Shown: positions 1 through 10,978 of the stretch, in pieces
Layout: each line of letters starts with the position of its first letter
Position numbering within the stretch: position 1 is the stretch's first letter
Assembly: GCA_973895155.1 (NCBI GenBank)
Contig: OZ316899.1
Location: 558,001-622,000, forward strand
DNA: 64,000 bases
DNA from: Marsupella aquatica
Lineage: Eukaryota; Marchantiophyta
Direction of reading: 5' to 3'
Notes under the pieces: model-generated
Databases searched by the model: none
What the model saw: the letters and a program-made list of their open reading frames with translations, nothing else
Told to the model about the DNA's origin: nothing
Made by a program: the position numbers and the translations under genes

Positions 1-1825
1 GGATCCGATGTAAATCCTATCGAATAAAGGCCCAAAAATGTACTAGTGCATGCAGGGAGACAGGGAGGTAATGTTGCTCTTACTATGATCACAGATCCTA
101 AGGACGCTAAGATTGTTCAATTGAAGCAACAACTAGCTGCTATGGCTAGTTCTTAGGTGAGACCTACTTCTGGTGATGGGGCTTCTACATCCTATAGAGC
201 TTCCACATCTTATGGGGTTGATGGAGATCTTGCCACCATGGGATTCATGTGTGGCATTGCACACATTGATGCATCAGCAGCTTTGACGCGTGAGGCAACA
301 AAAGCCCTTGAACCCAGAGGAGGAGTTGTGGAGTTGGATTCTCAAAGAGGGATGTTTGGCATCAAACCAGGCATCAAACAAAGCTTTCCAAGTCTTTTAC
401 ATTGTCATAGACAATTAAGACTGCCTCTAAGAACCCGATTTGGACAAACCCTGGTGTGGGTAAGTTGGCATAATCACATGATGTTGCAACAGGGATGACA
501 AGTACCTTGTTGGGGGCAGCTACCACCATAGTGCGCACCCCATTATTTTCAGTGATAGATATGTTGACATTTGGGGTTGGTCCAACTAATGTGTCGTATG
601 ATAGGAAGAACAAAAAGTAGTAAACCCTAAACGGAATTTGATCCCTTAAAGAACAGATTCAAAGTAAATTGAATGATTTAACAAATTTGGATGGTTTAGA
701 GCTCTTGCTCTAAAACTTTCAATCTCAGACAAAGAATAAAATTAACAAAACACAAGGAAAAGATAACTCTTGAGTTATAAATCCAAAAGGAAGAAGAAAT
801 CTATGATTAGATTGGTTTTAACATGTTAATGTCACTCCTTCAGAAAGGACTATGGACTCAATATAGACAAAATTAAACCTATCAAATCAGATTCTTTGTT
901 TTCTACTGGAATCATAAAGATGAAAAAAATAAAAGGATTCTCTTGCTCACCAAATCCACAATACATTTCTGGTTGATTTATTGAGATATGTATTAAAATG
1001 CCGTTAACATGGTTTGATTGTCGACAATACACAATTTAAATCAAACTCTAATACATATGCCAAAGTAAATCAACGGTACTATGATACTCTGAAGATGGAA
1101 TTTTGCTCCTTCAATTCAATCATCTATTCTCAAATTAGCTGACGAATCTTGACACAACAAGCAAGCTTAGCAGTGAATTTGATAAGAATCTCAAAAGGTT
1201 GTGATTAAAAATTCAGTCACTAGAAGGAATCTCCTGAATTCATTCACAATTGATAACACATGCTTGACTTCCATACAAGACATCCTTGTTAAAATGGAAG
1301 GTGGAAAACTTATTCAGAATCTCTTTCTAAATAAAGTGTGTCCCCCCAAAGATGGATAAACTGAGGGCTCTTATAGGTGTAAACTTCTAATAAAGGAAAT
1401 TGAAGGGGTGTAACTTTTCAAATCTCAAATATCCAAAAGGGTAGTCTAAAAAAAGATGGAGTGTGAAAAATGCAGTGGATGCTTCAGAAAGCATCATGTT
1501 TGAGGCGGAAGCTTTACAAAGCGTCGATGTTTTTGGTAAAACAAATAAACAGTGACTTTATCAGAATTTTAACTTCTAAACTAAAAGTCAGAATGAGGTG
1601 AAACTTTTCTAAGGTACTCTACTACATATAATCTCTATGCTAGCAAAGTTTCAAACTTGTCTAAGAGCTCTATGTGCTTCAAATAAATTGGTAAAAGTGT
1701 CGCAATGCTATAACAAGGGAAAACCAATTTTTTTCTCAGTGTCACAAGTTTAGTGGACGTGAGGCGTCCAAAATACAAAGGAACTTTTGTGGACGCTGCA
1801 AAAAGTGTCCAAAATTTGCATGTCT
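1..1825. other. No recognisable gene
   Basis: Reading frames here are short and match no family I recognise. The longest (157-498 on the plus strand) has no domain and no partner exon. From about 660 to 1,780 the DNA is AT-rich and closed in all frames. It may be the decayed 5' part of the gypsy remnant that follows, but I see no LTR or primer site to show that. Confidence 0.5.
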
Positions 1826-1984
1826 GAAGGTTCGTGCTACACATGTGACGCCATGGGCCATCAAAGTAAGGATTGCCCCTCAATTACGCGACCATACATG
1901 GACCCCAGTTGAAAATTACGCAGGCTGAAGGTTCAAGCTACACATGTGGCGCCATGGGCCATCAAAGTAAGGACTGCCCCTCGA
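1826..1984 (+). repeat. Tandem duplication of a gag zinc-knuckle segment
   Basis: Two direct copies of about 60 bp start near 1,826 and 1,924, roughly 98 bp apart, each covering the zinc knuckle. The first keeps the full CX2CX4HX4C pattern (CYTCDAMGHQSKDC). The second has lost the first Cys (SYTCGAMGHQSKDC). The duplication lies inside the decayed gypsy gag/protease region. Confidence 0.75.
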
Positions 1985-2466
1985 AGGGGGGCAAGCTGAG
2001 CGGAGATGGAGGGCAGAAGGGCATTAAGGTAAGTATCGCTCTAACCGAATCCTTCGTAGTTGATGAGGTCCTTGTAGGGGATGTTCCTGCCGGAGAGAAG
2101 GTGTTATGGCGAGAGAAGATACCTAAGGTTAAGACAATGGATCATGAAAAGCTTATTTTTGTGAATGTTACTTCTGACGGTAATATGGGTGTTGCTTTGG
2201 TGGATATAGGCGCGATCGCTTGCTTCATAAGTGGGTAGGCGGCGACACGTCTTGGGGTGGATGTCCAAGAGTTGCTACAACCATTAGTGTGCAATTTTGC
2301 CAACGACACGAAAGGGATAGTGTCGAGAGTGGTGCATAGACTTTGGGTAGAGATCATAGGCAAACAACAAAATTTTGTTAGTCAAGAGGTGTTCTATGTT
2401 CTAGACGGTTTAGCCGTAGACTTCATTTTGTCTACCATTATCTCAGAAAGCACAATGTTACCTTGA
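1826..2466 (+). pseudogene. Ty3/gypsy gag end and protease, decayed
   Basis: Remnant of a retrotransposon polyprotein. After the duplicated zinc knuckle comes a retropepsin-like segment (VALVDIGAIACFIS) corresponding to the usual VDTGATHSFIS, with the catalytic Asp kept and Thr replaced by Ile. A TAG at 2,236-2,238 interrupts the same frame, which then runs to 2,466. The downstream linker (HNVTLKPGEE) continues in another frame, so a frameshift lies near 2,430. It is plainly inactive. Domain order and strand join it to the reverse transcriptase that follows. Confidence 0.8.
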
Positions 2467-3473
2467 AACCGGGGGAGGAAGTGCTCCATTTTCCCAATAA
2501 GGGCGGTGAGCCCATCTTTGTACCCAAAATTACCAAAAATAAAGAAAGATTTCTTAAAGTAAGTAAAGTGTATCGGCGAAGCAATGGTGGAAAGACTTCA
2601 AGGGTGGACAAGAATGTTTCTTCTTTCATCTCCACCCAGTTAAGGAGGCTGCTTTGCAATTGAAGGTTAAGTCAACTAAGGTTGGGCCCGACTACAGTCC
2701 TGAAATTCTAGAGGAATTCAATGACATGCTCTCGCAAAAGCTACCTAAAGGTTTACCCCCGCGGAGAGAAGTGGATCACCAAGTTGAGTTGGAGCCAGGT
2801 TTGGCTCCTCAGACTAAAGCTCCTTACCGTCTAAACATGAATGAACGAATGATGTTGAAGAACGCCTTGGAAGAGTTGATCGACCAAGGGTTCATTCGTC
2901 TTGGTAAGAGTCCTTATGGGGCGCCTGCGCTGTTTGTGTCCAAAAGGGATGGTACTTTGAGATTGTGCACAGATTATTGGGTCCTCAATAAGCAAACGGT
3001 AAAGAATAAGTACCCGTTACTTCATATGGATGACCTCTTTGATTGCCTCTCCGGGGCTAAGGAATTTTTCTAAGGTGGACTTGTGATCTGGGTATTACCA
3101 GATCCGCATGGCTAAGGGAGACGAGTATAAGACCACAATGCGCACAAGGTTTGGATCCTATGAATTTTTGGATATGCCGTTGGGGCTGTGTAATGCAACC
3201 GCAACGTTCATGAAGATGATGAATACCATCTTTCATGACTTGTTGGACCAAGGAGTGGTCATATTTATTGACGACATCCTAATCTACTCAAAAATGTTGG
3301 AGGAACATGAGCAGTTGCTTAGAGAAGTGTTCTCTCACCTTCGTAAGGCTCATCTCTTTGCTAAACCTAGCAATTGCAAGTTTGCGATGAACGAGATACA
3401 GTTCCTTGGCCATACCTTTACCCCGGAGAGGATAACGCCTAGTCAGAACAAGCTTAAGGAGATCAAAGAATGA
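2467..3473 (+). pseudogene. Ty3/gypsy reverse transcriptase, decayed
   Basis: Reverse transcriptase of a chromovirus-like Ty3/gypsy element. It shows [16 protein letters not shown], the palm region around [26 protein letters not shown], and the active-site block VVIFIDDILIYS (FIDD in place of YVDD). The frame breaks near 3,071 (TAA plus a shift), and a TGA stands where DLRSGY would be read (DL*SGY). The C-terminal fingers and connection (FLGHTFTPERITPSQ) follow. The frame ends at 3,473. At least two frameshifts and two stops make it non-functional. Confidence 0.85.
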
Positions 3474-4350
3474 GAGCGTTTGTCCAATGTAAGGCAAGTT
3501 AGAGCCTTCATAGGATTTACAAGGTTCTATCGGAGATACATGAAAGACTATGCAAGCATTGCAAGGCCCTAAACACGCTAACGTTGAAAAACAAAGTGTT
3601 TGTGTGGACACAAGATTGTGAGTTAGCATTCCTAGAACTAAGCGGCTAATGATAATGTCGTCGGTTCTAAAGTTACCTGCGATGGGGAAGCCGTTTGAGA
3701 TTTGGACAAACACAAGTGATTATGCCATTGGGCCTGTCTTCACCATGATGGGCGTCCTATGGCCTTTGAGTCATGTAAGTTGGAAAATAATTGTATCACA
3801 CCGGAAAGGGAAATGTATGCACTGATCTATGCGTTGAAGAAGTGGGAGATTTACCTTAAGAATGGTCCCAAAGTGGTAATACACACAAATAGCTTGCCGA
3901 CCGGGTACTTAAATTCTAAGCCAAGGCTGAACCCCAAGGAAATGCGCTGGCAGATGTTCTTGGCGGATTTTGATTTCGAAGGCTATCACGTTTCAGGGAA
4001 GACAAACACGACAGCTGATGCGTTATTGCATAAGGACCATCATCGTGTCAATGAGATCACGATGCTCAAAACCGAGTGGCCAAAGGTTCTGGCCAAGGTG
4101 TATGGGGATGACAGGTTAGCTAAGGAATGGCAAAACAATGGGGGTAGCCTAGGCAATGTAAGGCACATTTTGTTGGGGTTGGATACCGCGCATAATGTCC
4201 AATTATGGCGATACAAGTAGAGGTGTGTGTACATCCCAAAGTCCCTAAGGTTAGAGGTTCTACAAAAGTACCACGACTTGCCCTGGGGAGGGCATGGCAG
4301 ACAAGCTGCTACGTATCGTAGCATGTCGCGAGATGTGGAAAGCCTTTTTT
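3474..4350 (+). pseudogene. Ty3/gypsy RNase H and start of integrase, truncated
   Basis: Continuation of the same polyprotein. A broken connection (VRQVRAFIGFTRFYRRYMK) is followed by RNase H in the frame 3,759-4,220 (CITPEREMYALIYALKKWE, TNTTADAL). After a TAG comes the zinc-binding start of integrase (VYIPKSLRLEVLQKYHD, then GGHGRQAATYRSM). Similarity stops near 4,350. I see no integrase DDE core and no LTR downstream, so the element is truncated at its 3' side. Confidence 0.8.
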
Positions 4351-4689
4351 GAGGAAGTATTCTAAGGAGTATTAAATCTACATTTTTCAAATCTTTTGAA
4401 GCATTTTAAGTGACAAAATGAAGTCACTTAGAGAAGATGAAGGAGTTAAGGACATAAGAAGATCAGTTTAACCAACAAACTATTTCGACAAATCATTTTC
4501 ACATCTGAAGAATCGCTCAGGCGTTTTAAGTTGGATTTTGATTCAACTTTTCTTAAACCGTTTTCTCTCCCTTGTCCTAAATTGAGCTCATTAGATAACA
4601 TTTAGCTTAGCTAAACTAGTTTAGCCATCATTGGGAATCTTAGCTTAGGAAAGTAGTTAGAACTACTCACCTTTTCAGATCCGGGGAGG
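4351..4689. other. No recognisable feature
   Basis: AT-rich spacer between the truncated gypsy remnant and the inverted-repeat complex. I see no coding potential or repeat structure. Confidence 0.4.
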
Positions 4690-7520
4690 ACTTAGATGAA
4701 TGAGACTTGTGGGCAATGAGACGTGGCACTAGCGAAGGCAAGGAGCCAAGCTGGTCACACACATTAAGGACTTAGGCTAGCTGAGTCGGGTCAAGGGGAA
4801 AAGGGGTCGGGCTCAAGGTTGACCGTCCGGACCCGCGGATGGACTTTCAGTTTTGAGGGCTTGAGGTTGAGCTCCTCTTGGGCCCAAGGCCAATGGAGTT
4901 GACGCCATGGGCAACGGACACTTGGGGCGTGAGTTATGGCCCAATCCGGGTTTGGCCAATCGGGGACTCCAAGTGGTGATGAGACCTGAGGGCCTAGGCA
5001 TGAGCACTGGATCAGCTTGATCACAACGAGCTAAGGCACTCCGCTTGCGGACGCCTAACGAGAAAGTTATGAGCGTTGTTAGTTGGTGGCGCGCAGTGGT
5101 GGACCTAGCCACCCAGCACCCTCACCAATCCCAGCACTCACGCTTAAGTGCCCTTGGTGCCTGAAAGCCTCCACGGAATACCTTGAGCAAGCACCCTAGT
5201 GCCCCTTGCACCACCAGCGGCCCCTCCCATATGAAGCCGCACTTGCTCTCCAACACGACCGCTACTCAACAGTCCTCACTGTCTGCACAAGCACCTTGGT
5301 AAGTAACCCTTTAGGATCTAGAACTTGCCAAGTCTAGCATCCTAACTCAAGCTCAACAGACATTGGTAAATAGGTCAGCGATAGGTCCTCCCCATGCCAT
5401 AAGCCGGAACCAAAACCCCCGCCCACTGTTTGTCCAAAACATTTCCTTCCTTGGGCGCGGCCCGGGTTCCCCCTTGTACCTATCCATCACCAACTGACCG
5501 CCCTGACCTCAGGACATGCTCATGGCCCAAATAGCATAGTTTGTCCTAAAGCTTGTCCCAAGCTTGTCCCAACACGCTGGGACCAGAATGGCCCCGACTC
5601 TAGCAACCAACTCCCGATTCACCTCACTGATGGTCTAGGGGCCAAACAATCTTGGAACTCAACCTCCACACCTACTTGGCCTTGCTTCCCCAACACAATC
5701 TCCCTTGGGAGACTAAACGCGGCTTGGCTGCTGTTCGGTAGGATTTGGCAAGCGGACGAGTTAACACCCGCAAACCCTTAGAACCCATGGTGCCCCAAAC
5801 CCAGATGAGCTAAGGAGGGCGTAGCCCATGTTGAGATATTTCCAACGCACCCAAGAAGTCCTCCAACGGACTTCCCGTTGGGGAGATATCGTCGTTTCTG
5901 TTTGGCAGTTTCCCTTAGTATCGCGACCGCCGCGGCTCACAACTTTGGCTCGCCCTTAGCCCCCAGGCAGACACCACTCCCCTCATATATGCTTTTGGAG
6001 ACCTGCCACCCCCGGACCAACTTTGGTCCCTAAACATTTGGCCCCCAACCCGAATCCTATTGCGCATAATTGGCGCACCACCAACTGGCAATGCCCATAA
6101 CTTTCTCGTTAGGCATCCGCAAGCGGAGTGCCTTTTCCCGTTGTGATCAGGCCAACCCAGTGCTCATGCCTAGGCCCTAAAGTCTCATCGCCGCTGAGCC
6201 CCCCCGATCGGGCCATAATTTGCGCCCCAAGTGTTCGTTGCCCATGGTGTCAACTCCATTGGCCTTGGGCCCAAGAGGAGCTCCCACTCAAGCCCTCACA
6301 ACTCAAAGTCCATCCAAAGGTCCGGACGGTCGTCCTTGAGCCCGACCCATTTTCCCTTGACCCGACCAGCTCTCAACTAGTCCAAGTCCTTAGTGTGTGT
6401 CACCAGCTTGGCTCCTTGCCTTCGCTAGCGCCACGTCTCGTTGCCCACAAGTCTCCCCATGCTAAGTCCTCCCCAGATGGCCTATCCGGGCCTGGACCAT
6501 AAGGGAGCTTGGCGTCGGAGTCAGCGACGCTGGAGCTAAGTGTTAAGGTAGTCGAGTTCCGTGACTCGCGCCCAGTATGTGTCATACGGTCCGAGTTGGG
6601 GACCAAAAGTTTAGGGACCAATGTTGGTCCGGGGGTGGCAGGTCTCCAGAAGCATATATGAGGGGAGTGGTGTCTTCTTGCGGGCTAAGGGCAAGCCGAA
6701 GTTGTGAGCCGCGGCGGTCACGACACTAAGGGAAAGTGCCAAACGGAAACGACGATATTTTCCCAACAGGAAGTCCATTGGAGGGCTTCTTGGGTGCATT
6801 AGAAAGCTTTCTCCTGAGCTCAGCTGATTTGGGGGTGCCATGGGTGTTGGGGTTTGCGGGTGTTAGCTTGCTTGCTTGCCAAATCCTATCAAAATAGTAG
6901 CCAAGCCGCGTTAAATCTCCCAAGGGCGTTGGGGAGGCAAAGCCAAGCAGGCGTGGAGGTAGAGTTCCAAGGGTGTTTGACCCTAGACCATCAGTGGGGC
7001 GAGAACCAAGAGTTGGTTGCTAGAGTCAGGCCCATTCTGGTCCCAACGTGTTGGGACAAGCTTTAGGGCAAGCTATGCTATTTGGGCCATGAGCATGTCC
7101 TAGGGTCAAGGTGGTTAGTTGGTGATGGATAGATACAAGGGGAACCCAGACCGCGCCCAAGGAAGGAACTATTTTAGACGAACAATGGGTGTGGGTTTTG
7201 GTTCCGACTTATGGCATCGAGAGGACCTATTGCTAACCTACTTACCAATGTCTATTGAGCTTGAGTTAGGATGCTAGACTTGGGGAGATCTAGATCTTGA
7301 AGGGTTACTTATCGAGACGCTTGGTTGCTTGCACAGACAGTGAGGACCGTTGAGTAGCAGTCGTGTGGGAGAGCAAGTGCGGCTTTGTATGGGAGGGGCC
7401 GCTGGTGGTGCAAAAAGACACAATGTTACTTGCTCGAGGCATTCCGTGGAGGCGTTCAGGCACCAAGGGCCCTTAGACGTGGGTGCTGGGATTAGTGTGG
7501 GTGTTGGGTGGCAAGGTCTA
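4690..7520. repeat. Inverted-repeat complex, two segment pairs in permuted order
   Basis: Segment A (about 4,690-5,100) is the diverged reverse complement of about 6,070-6,490. Segment B (about 5,093-6,060) is the diverged reverse complement of about 6,590-7,520. The order is A, B, A-inverted, about 100 bp unique, B-inverted, so it is not a simple hairpin. It could be one junction of an inverted satellite or tandem array, or terminal parts of an element inserted in opposite directions. Short open frames at 4,791-5,112 and 6,128-6,502 are mirror copies of one another and carry no known domain. Copies differ by roughly a tenth by eye. Confidence 0.8.
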
Positions 7521-8939
7521 CCACTCAACGGCCCTGGCCCAAATCACCAAAGCCAAAGCCCAGACAGCCTTCGCCACACAAGCCGGAGCCGGGAAGGATG
7601 TGGAGATCGCGCGGCTTGCTTTTGATAGTTCCACATTGGATACAGAGTCAGACACAAGCTTGTCTGAGGAAGAGGTTCCTCCACCCCCTCCTCCAGACCC
7701 TCCTCGTGCTCGGCCACTAGGACCCATACCTTGTTGGTGTGTGAGATGTAAGGGACTTGTGGTCCGACATGCCTGGGAGTGTCGTGGAGGGTAACTCACA
7801 AGTAGCACACAACCTAAGCAAAGATATTGCTATCTCTACCAGTTCGTTCCCATGGAAGAGCTTAGGGTGGGACCACAAGCGGAAGATGGATGAACAGACT
7901 TTTTGGAAACCAAACGAAACCCCACCTCTATCTTCCAAGAGGCTGGAGAGCTTTCTCCACTTCAAAACAACAAACTACAACAACAAAACAACAAGACCTA
8001 ACTCTCCACAAGGACCCCCTCTTCATGAGAGTGCCAAATTTACTAAAATTCTTTACACAAGATGACCAGGGAAAACCTGTAAGAAATCACCCTGCTAAAA
8101 GCTCACTGGAACAAACCATGTTGTTGGGGTCACATCAGCTCCTCCTACTATCAATTGGTTTGCAGGATGAAACTAGGGGCTGAGCCCATTGGTCCCGACT
8201 GCAACTGAATCTCAAGCACCCAAGTTTCAACAGCCTTTGGCCAAATCAATACTTCTTATCACCTCCCAGCTCTGAAGTTCAGATTGTCACTCCTGGGGAT
8301 GTCTACTAACTCTAGCCAATAGAACAACCAAATTAGGACAGCAAAACACACATGGCAAGAAGGTTGCACTTCGAGATTTGACGACCAGGGAAAATTTGTA
8401 ATCGCTTTGCCAAAAGCCCAACAACTAGAGACACCAATAACCATAAGGAATTGCCAACATATTATTCTCTCCTCATTGAACTTCTAGAAAATCAACCAGA
8501 TTGGGTACAAAGTAACAACCAGGTACTTGATCCCTCTAAAGCTCACTTCTCATGCCAACTACAGAATTGGAATCATAGCAAAGGATGCAAGAAAAATAGA
8601 CTTTATGTAACATCATAAATTTTCCTGATACAAAGGGAACCTCTGTCTAGGGTCCTTCTCCTCACTTCTCTACAACTCTAGGATCATATGCTTATTGATC
8701 TTAGTTTCCACTCCATGTGGGTAAAGTTTTTACTTAAGTAACAAGGCATTTGTCTCCCAACACAAGAAACTACAATCTTTAAATACTTTTCAACCACTCC
8801 AATCCACTCCAATCCAAACCTCACCATGGGCTTAGTGTTCCCTTCTCTCACTAGCTCCTAATCAAGCTTCTAACCTTCATTGAAACTCTCATCCACTGAT
8901 TCAAATCAATGAATCAAATTTCGCGCAAAAAAACCGGAA
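7521..8939. other. Unassigned stretch, possible decayed coding remnant
   Basis: A plus-strand frame (7,483-7,794) shows a proline run and a Cys-rich end (CWCVRCKGLVVRHAWEC), and broken frames follow to about 8,600. Nothing matches a family I recognise. The composition suggests old coding DNA of another element. I do not call a gene. Confidence 0.3.
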
Positions 8940-9116
8940 GCTGCAGACCCCCCTTCGGCATTTGCTTTTTCTTTCACCAACCAGACCTTGATTGGTGCTC
9001 ATACTTTTTGAGAAGGTGCGCCTACTTTTCTTCTACCTCCACACCAAATTTGAGCCAATTTGGTTGAGCAAATGTTGCTCTAGAAAATATTTACCGTTAT
9101 TGATTTTCTCTATTAA
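8940..9116 (+). repeat. Direct repeat copy 1, left part, interrupted by CACTA-1
   Basis: This stretch (ACCAGACCTTGATTGGTGCT and onward) matches 52,300-52,440 with moderate divergence. The similarity resumes right of CACTA-1 at 52,065-52,130, which matches about 52,440-52,530. CACTA-1 therefore inserted into the first of two neighbouring copies of a repeat of a few hundred bases. Confidence 0.7.
9114..9116. repeat. Left TAA target duplication of CACTA-1
   Basis: The 3-bp TAA here matches TAA at 52,062-52,064, just outside the right end. Three-base duplications are the hallmark of CACTA insertion. Confidence 0.85.
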
Positions 9117-9126
9117 CACTACTACA
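9117..9126 (+). repeat. CACTA-1 left terminal inverted repeat
   Basis: CACTACTACA matches the inverted right end in all ten bases. After these the two ends diverge, but both soon reach a TTTTGC(A/G)AA-type subterminal motif. Confidence 0.85.
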
Positions 9127-9149
9127 CTATCATCCATTTTTGCAAACCC

Positions 9150-9720
9150 AAAAATATCGCAACTAACAAAGAACTCTACATCAAGAATTCTACGTGTTGC
9201 GATTAAACGCGCATTGCAATACCTTCGCCACTTGCGAACCTAAATGCTTCGCAATTGGAGCATTGCAACACCATCACAATGACTTCGCAATTACCCAACC
9301 ACATAGCCTCGTAATTTGCCATACCTGTGCGATGTTTTGCATATCGCATGCAGTTCGCAAAGCCCCACACCAACGCCGCTGCGGTTGTTCAAATTTGTGA
9401 ACGCTTTTGCTTTGCAGATAGTTTGCGGTATTAGTTGACTCAGAATCTGAGATACTTTTAGGTTCATAAGTTGCCGTTTCATTTGTATCGCAAATACTGG
9501 AGTGTTTTGCTTCAAATAGAACGAATCAATTGCGTTCGCAATTAGCAAAGAGAGAAGAATGGGATAGTTGTGAACTAGATTGAATGTAAAAGTGTGATGC
9601 AATGTTGCTCACAAGTTGCGAGGTAAATGAGCTGGTTAGTTTTGAAGTTTAGGAATTCTCAACCGGTTCGCAATTGTTTGAAAGCACAAGCTTCAATAAA
9701 CATTTTGCAAGGTATTCCTC
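9150..9720. repeat. CACTA-1 left subterminal repeats
   Basis: Dense short copies of TTCGCAA/TTGCGAA and variants (TTGCAAA, CTTCGCAA, TTGCGAT) occur in both orientations. Arrays like this next to CACTA ends are the binding sites of the TNPA-type protein in En/Spm elements. The same motif recurs at the right end (51,560-52,051), which supports pairing the two ends. Confidence 0.75.
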
Positions 9721-9986
9721 TTGGGTATGGATCCAATGTATTGGAAGGCAAAATTGGTGTTTATAAGATGAGAAATAGGTGCATGTACAAAATGTAGGAG
9801 TTCAAGGAACCCTATTCTTAAGAAGGGTGGCATATGTGATGCCAAGTGGACCCTACTAACCATATCCTACCTCTTCCTATCCTAAGCTCTTACATGGCTA
9901 ATCACTCAAACTTACTAAAATGGGCTCTTTCTACCCCTCTTGGCCGGCTTCTTGCCCTTATCCTTTCGGGAACGTATATCCTGTTG

Positions 9987-10480
9987 CTAACGGGTGTGCA
10001 GGGCCCGTGGGTGCTCCTGCTTGTCCTCATGCTCCTGCTTGTCCTCCTTCTCCTGCCCCTCCTGCTCATCCTCATTGTCGTCACCTGCCTCCTGCTCCCC
10101 CTCATCATCAACCTGTCTCGCTGACGCAAGACTAGTGCGACTGCCACGATGGGATGAACCGCCCTCATGGCTACTGTCTCCCCCCTGAGCACCACTAGTA
10201 AGGGGCTGATCCTCATCATCACTACTGCTCACCCAAATCCTGCATCCATATACTCAATGAGTTTATGCAAAATTAAAGGGTCCCCAACAATGTTTGCATG
10301 AAAACTAAAAAATTGTCAAAACTAAGATACTCACAGTAGCCAACTCGACATCTACCATCGCAAAGAGGTACTTTTGTCCGTGCTCCATTGCTGTCTCAAT
10401 ATGTGCCTTTGATATCTTTCTCTTGTATTTCCGGTACTGTCATGCATGCCACCAAAAATTAAACACAAAAAAATAAAACC
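9987..10480 (-). pseudogene. CACTA-1 second gene, 3' exons
   Basis: Two probable minus-strand exons of unknown function. One, around 10,440 to 10,330, reads RKYKRKISKAHIETAMEHG then KYLFAMVDVELATV. The other, 10,232 to 9,987, is strongly acidic and repeat-rich (EQEAGDDNEDEQEGQEKED). The latter is preceded by an AG acceptor-like TGCAG. They lie downstream on the same strand as the 16,528-15,420 frames, and the solo LTR sits between them. I see no Transposase_23 or Transposase_24 signature, and the exon assignment is inference. Confidence 0.45.
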
Positions 10481-10539
10481 TAACTTATAACCTAAAACTC
10501 ACCCTAATTAAACCCCACAAAAGCAAACCTCATTCCAAG

Positions 10540-10740
10540 GGAATTCATAAACTTTGCGAAGCTAATAGGTTGACAACATGCGAAGGCCAATATTTTGCAA
10601 ACTCATTGCGATGTCCGTTGCGATGCGCGTTCCTTCGCAACGGGTTCGCAATTGGGGAAAAACAAAAGTCCATAATAGAGTTTGCGAACAGGTTGCGAAG
10701 GGATATGCATCGCAACAGGTTTGCAAACTATTTTCCCGAG
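10540..10740. repeat. Internal cluster of CACTA-1 subterminal-type motifs
   Basis: A second dense cluster of TTGCGAA/TTCGCAA/TTGCGATG lies 1.4 kb inside the left end, separated from the terminal array by the acidic exon. It may be an extended binding array, or the relic of an internal rearrangement or nested end. No second CACTA terminus is visible here. Confidence 0.6.
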
Positions 10741-10796
10741 AGTTTTTAAAAAGGTGCCCGAAATTCTAAGTGTTAGACATGACCTAAAACAATACA

Positions 10797-10801
10797 CAAG
10801 C
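10797..10801. repeat. Left CAAGC target duplication of the solo LTR
   Basis: CAAGC here is repeated at 15,412-15,416, directly after the CA end of the LTR. Five-base duplications fit Ty3/gypsy integration. Confidence 0.8.
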
Positions 10802-10871
10802 TGTGATGCCTTGCCAGGATCACAAATTAATAACTAAGCCTAAAAAAATGGCTAAATAAGGATAGATAGAG

Positions 10872-10880
10872 AGTATAAGG
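10872..10880 (+). promoter_or_regulatory. TATA-like box at LTR position 71
   Basis: AGTATAAGG lies at bases 71-79 of the LTR. The E1 LTRs have AGTATAGGG at exactly the same offset, just before the long reading frame, although surrounding sequence differs. This is a candidate core promoter by position and conservation only. Confidence 0.45.
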
Positions 10881-10978
10881 TAACAATAAAGACCGATGCC
10901 AATTTCTGCGTGTAGATGATAAAGGAAAGGATCGAACGGTTGAGATCCAGCCGATTGGAGTTATGACCTAATCCATGC

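Noticed and set aside
1217-1230. CACTAGAAGGAATC, resembling the CACTA-3 terminus
   Set aside because: No subterminal TGTGACT array and no partner end nearby; chance match of a short string.
7483-7794. Zinc-finger-like gene (CWCVRC...HAWEC)
   Set aside because: Single short frame without neighbours or family pattern; spacing does not fit a CCHC knuckle.
9920-10188. Pro- and Cys-rich plus-strand frames
   Set aside because: Antisense of the acidic repeat exon on the minus strand.
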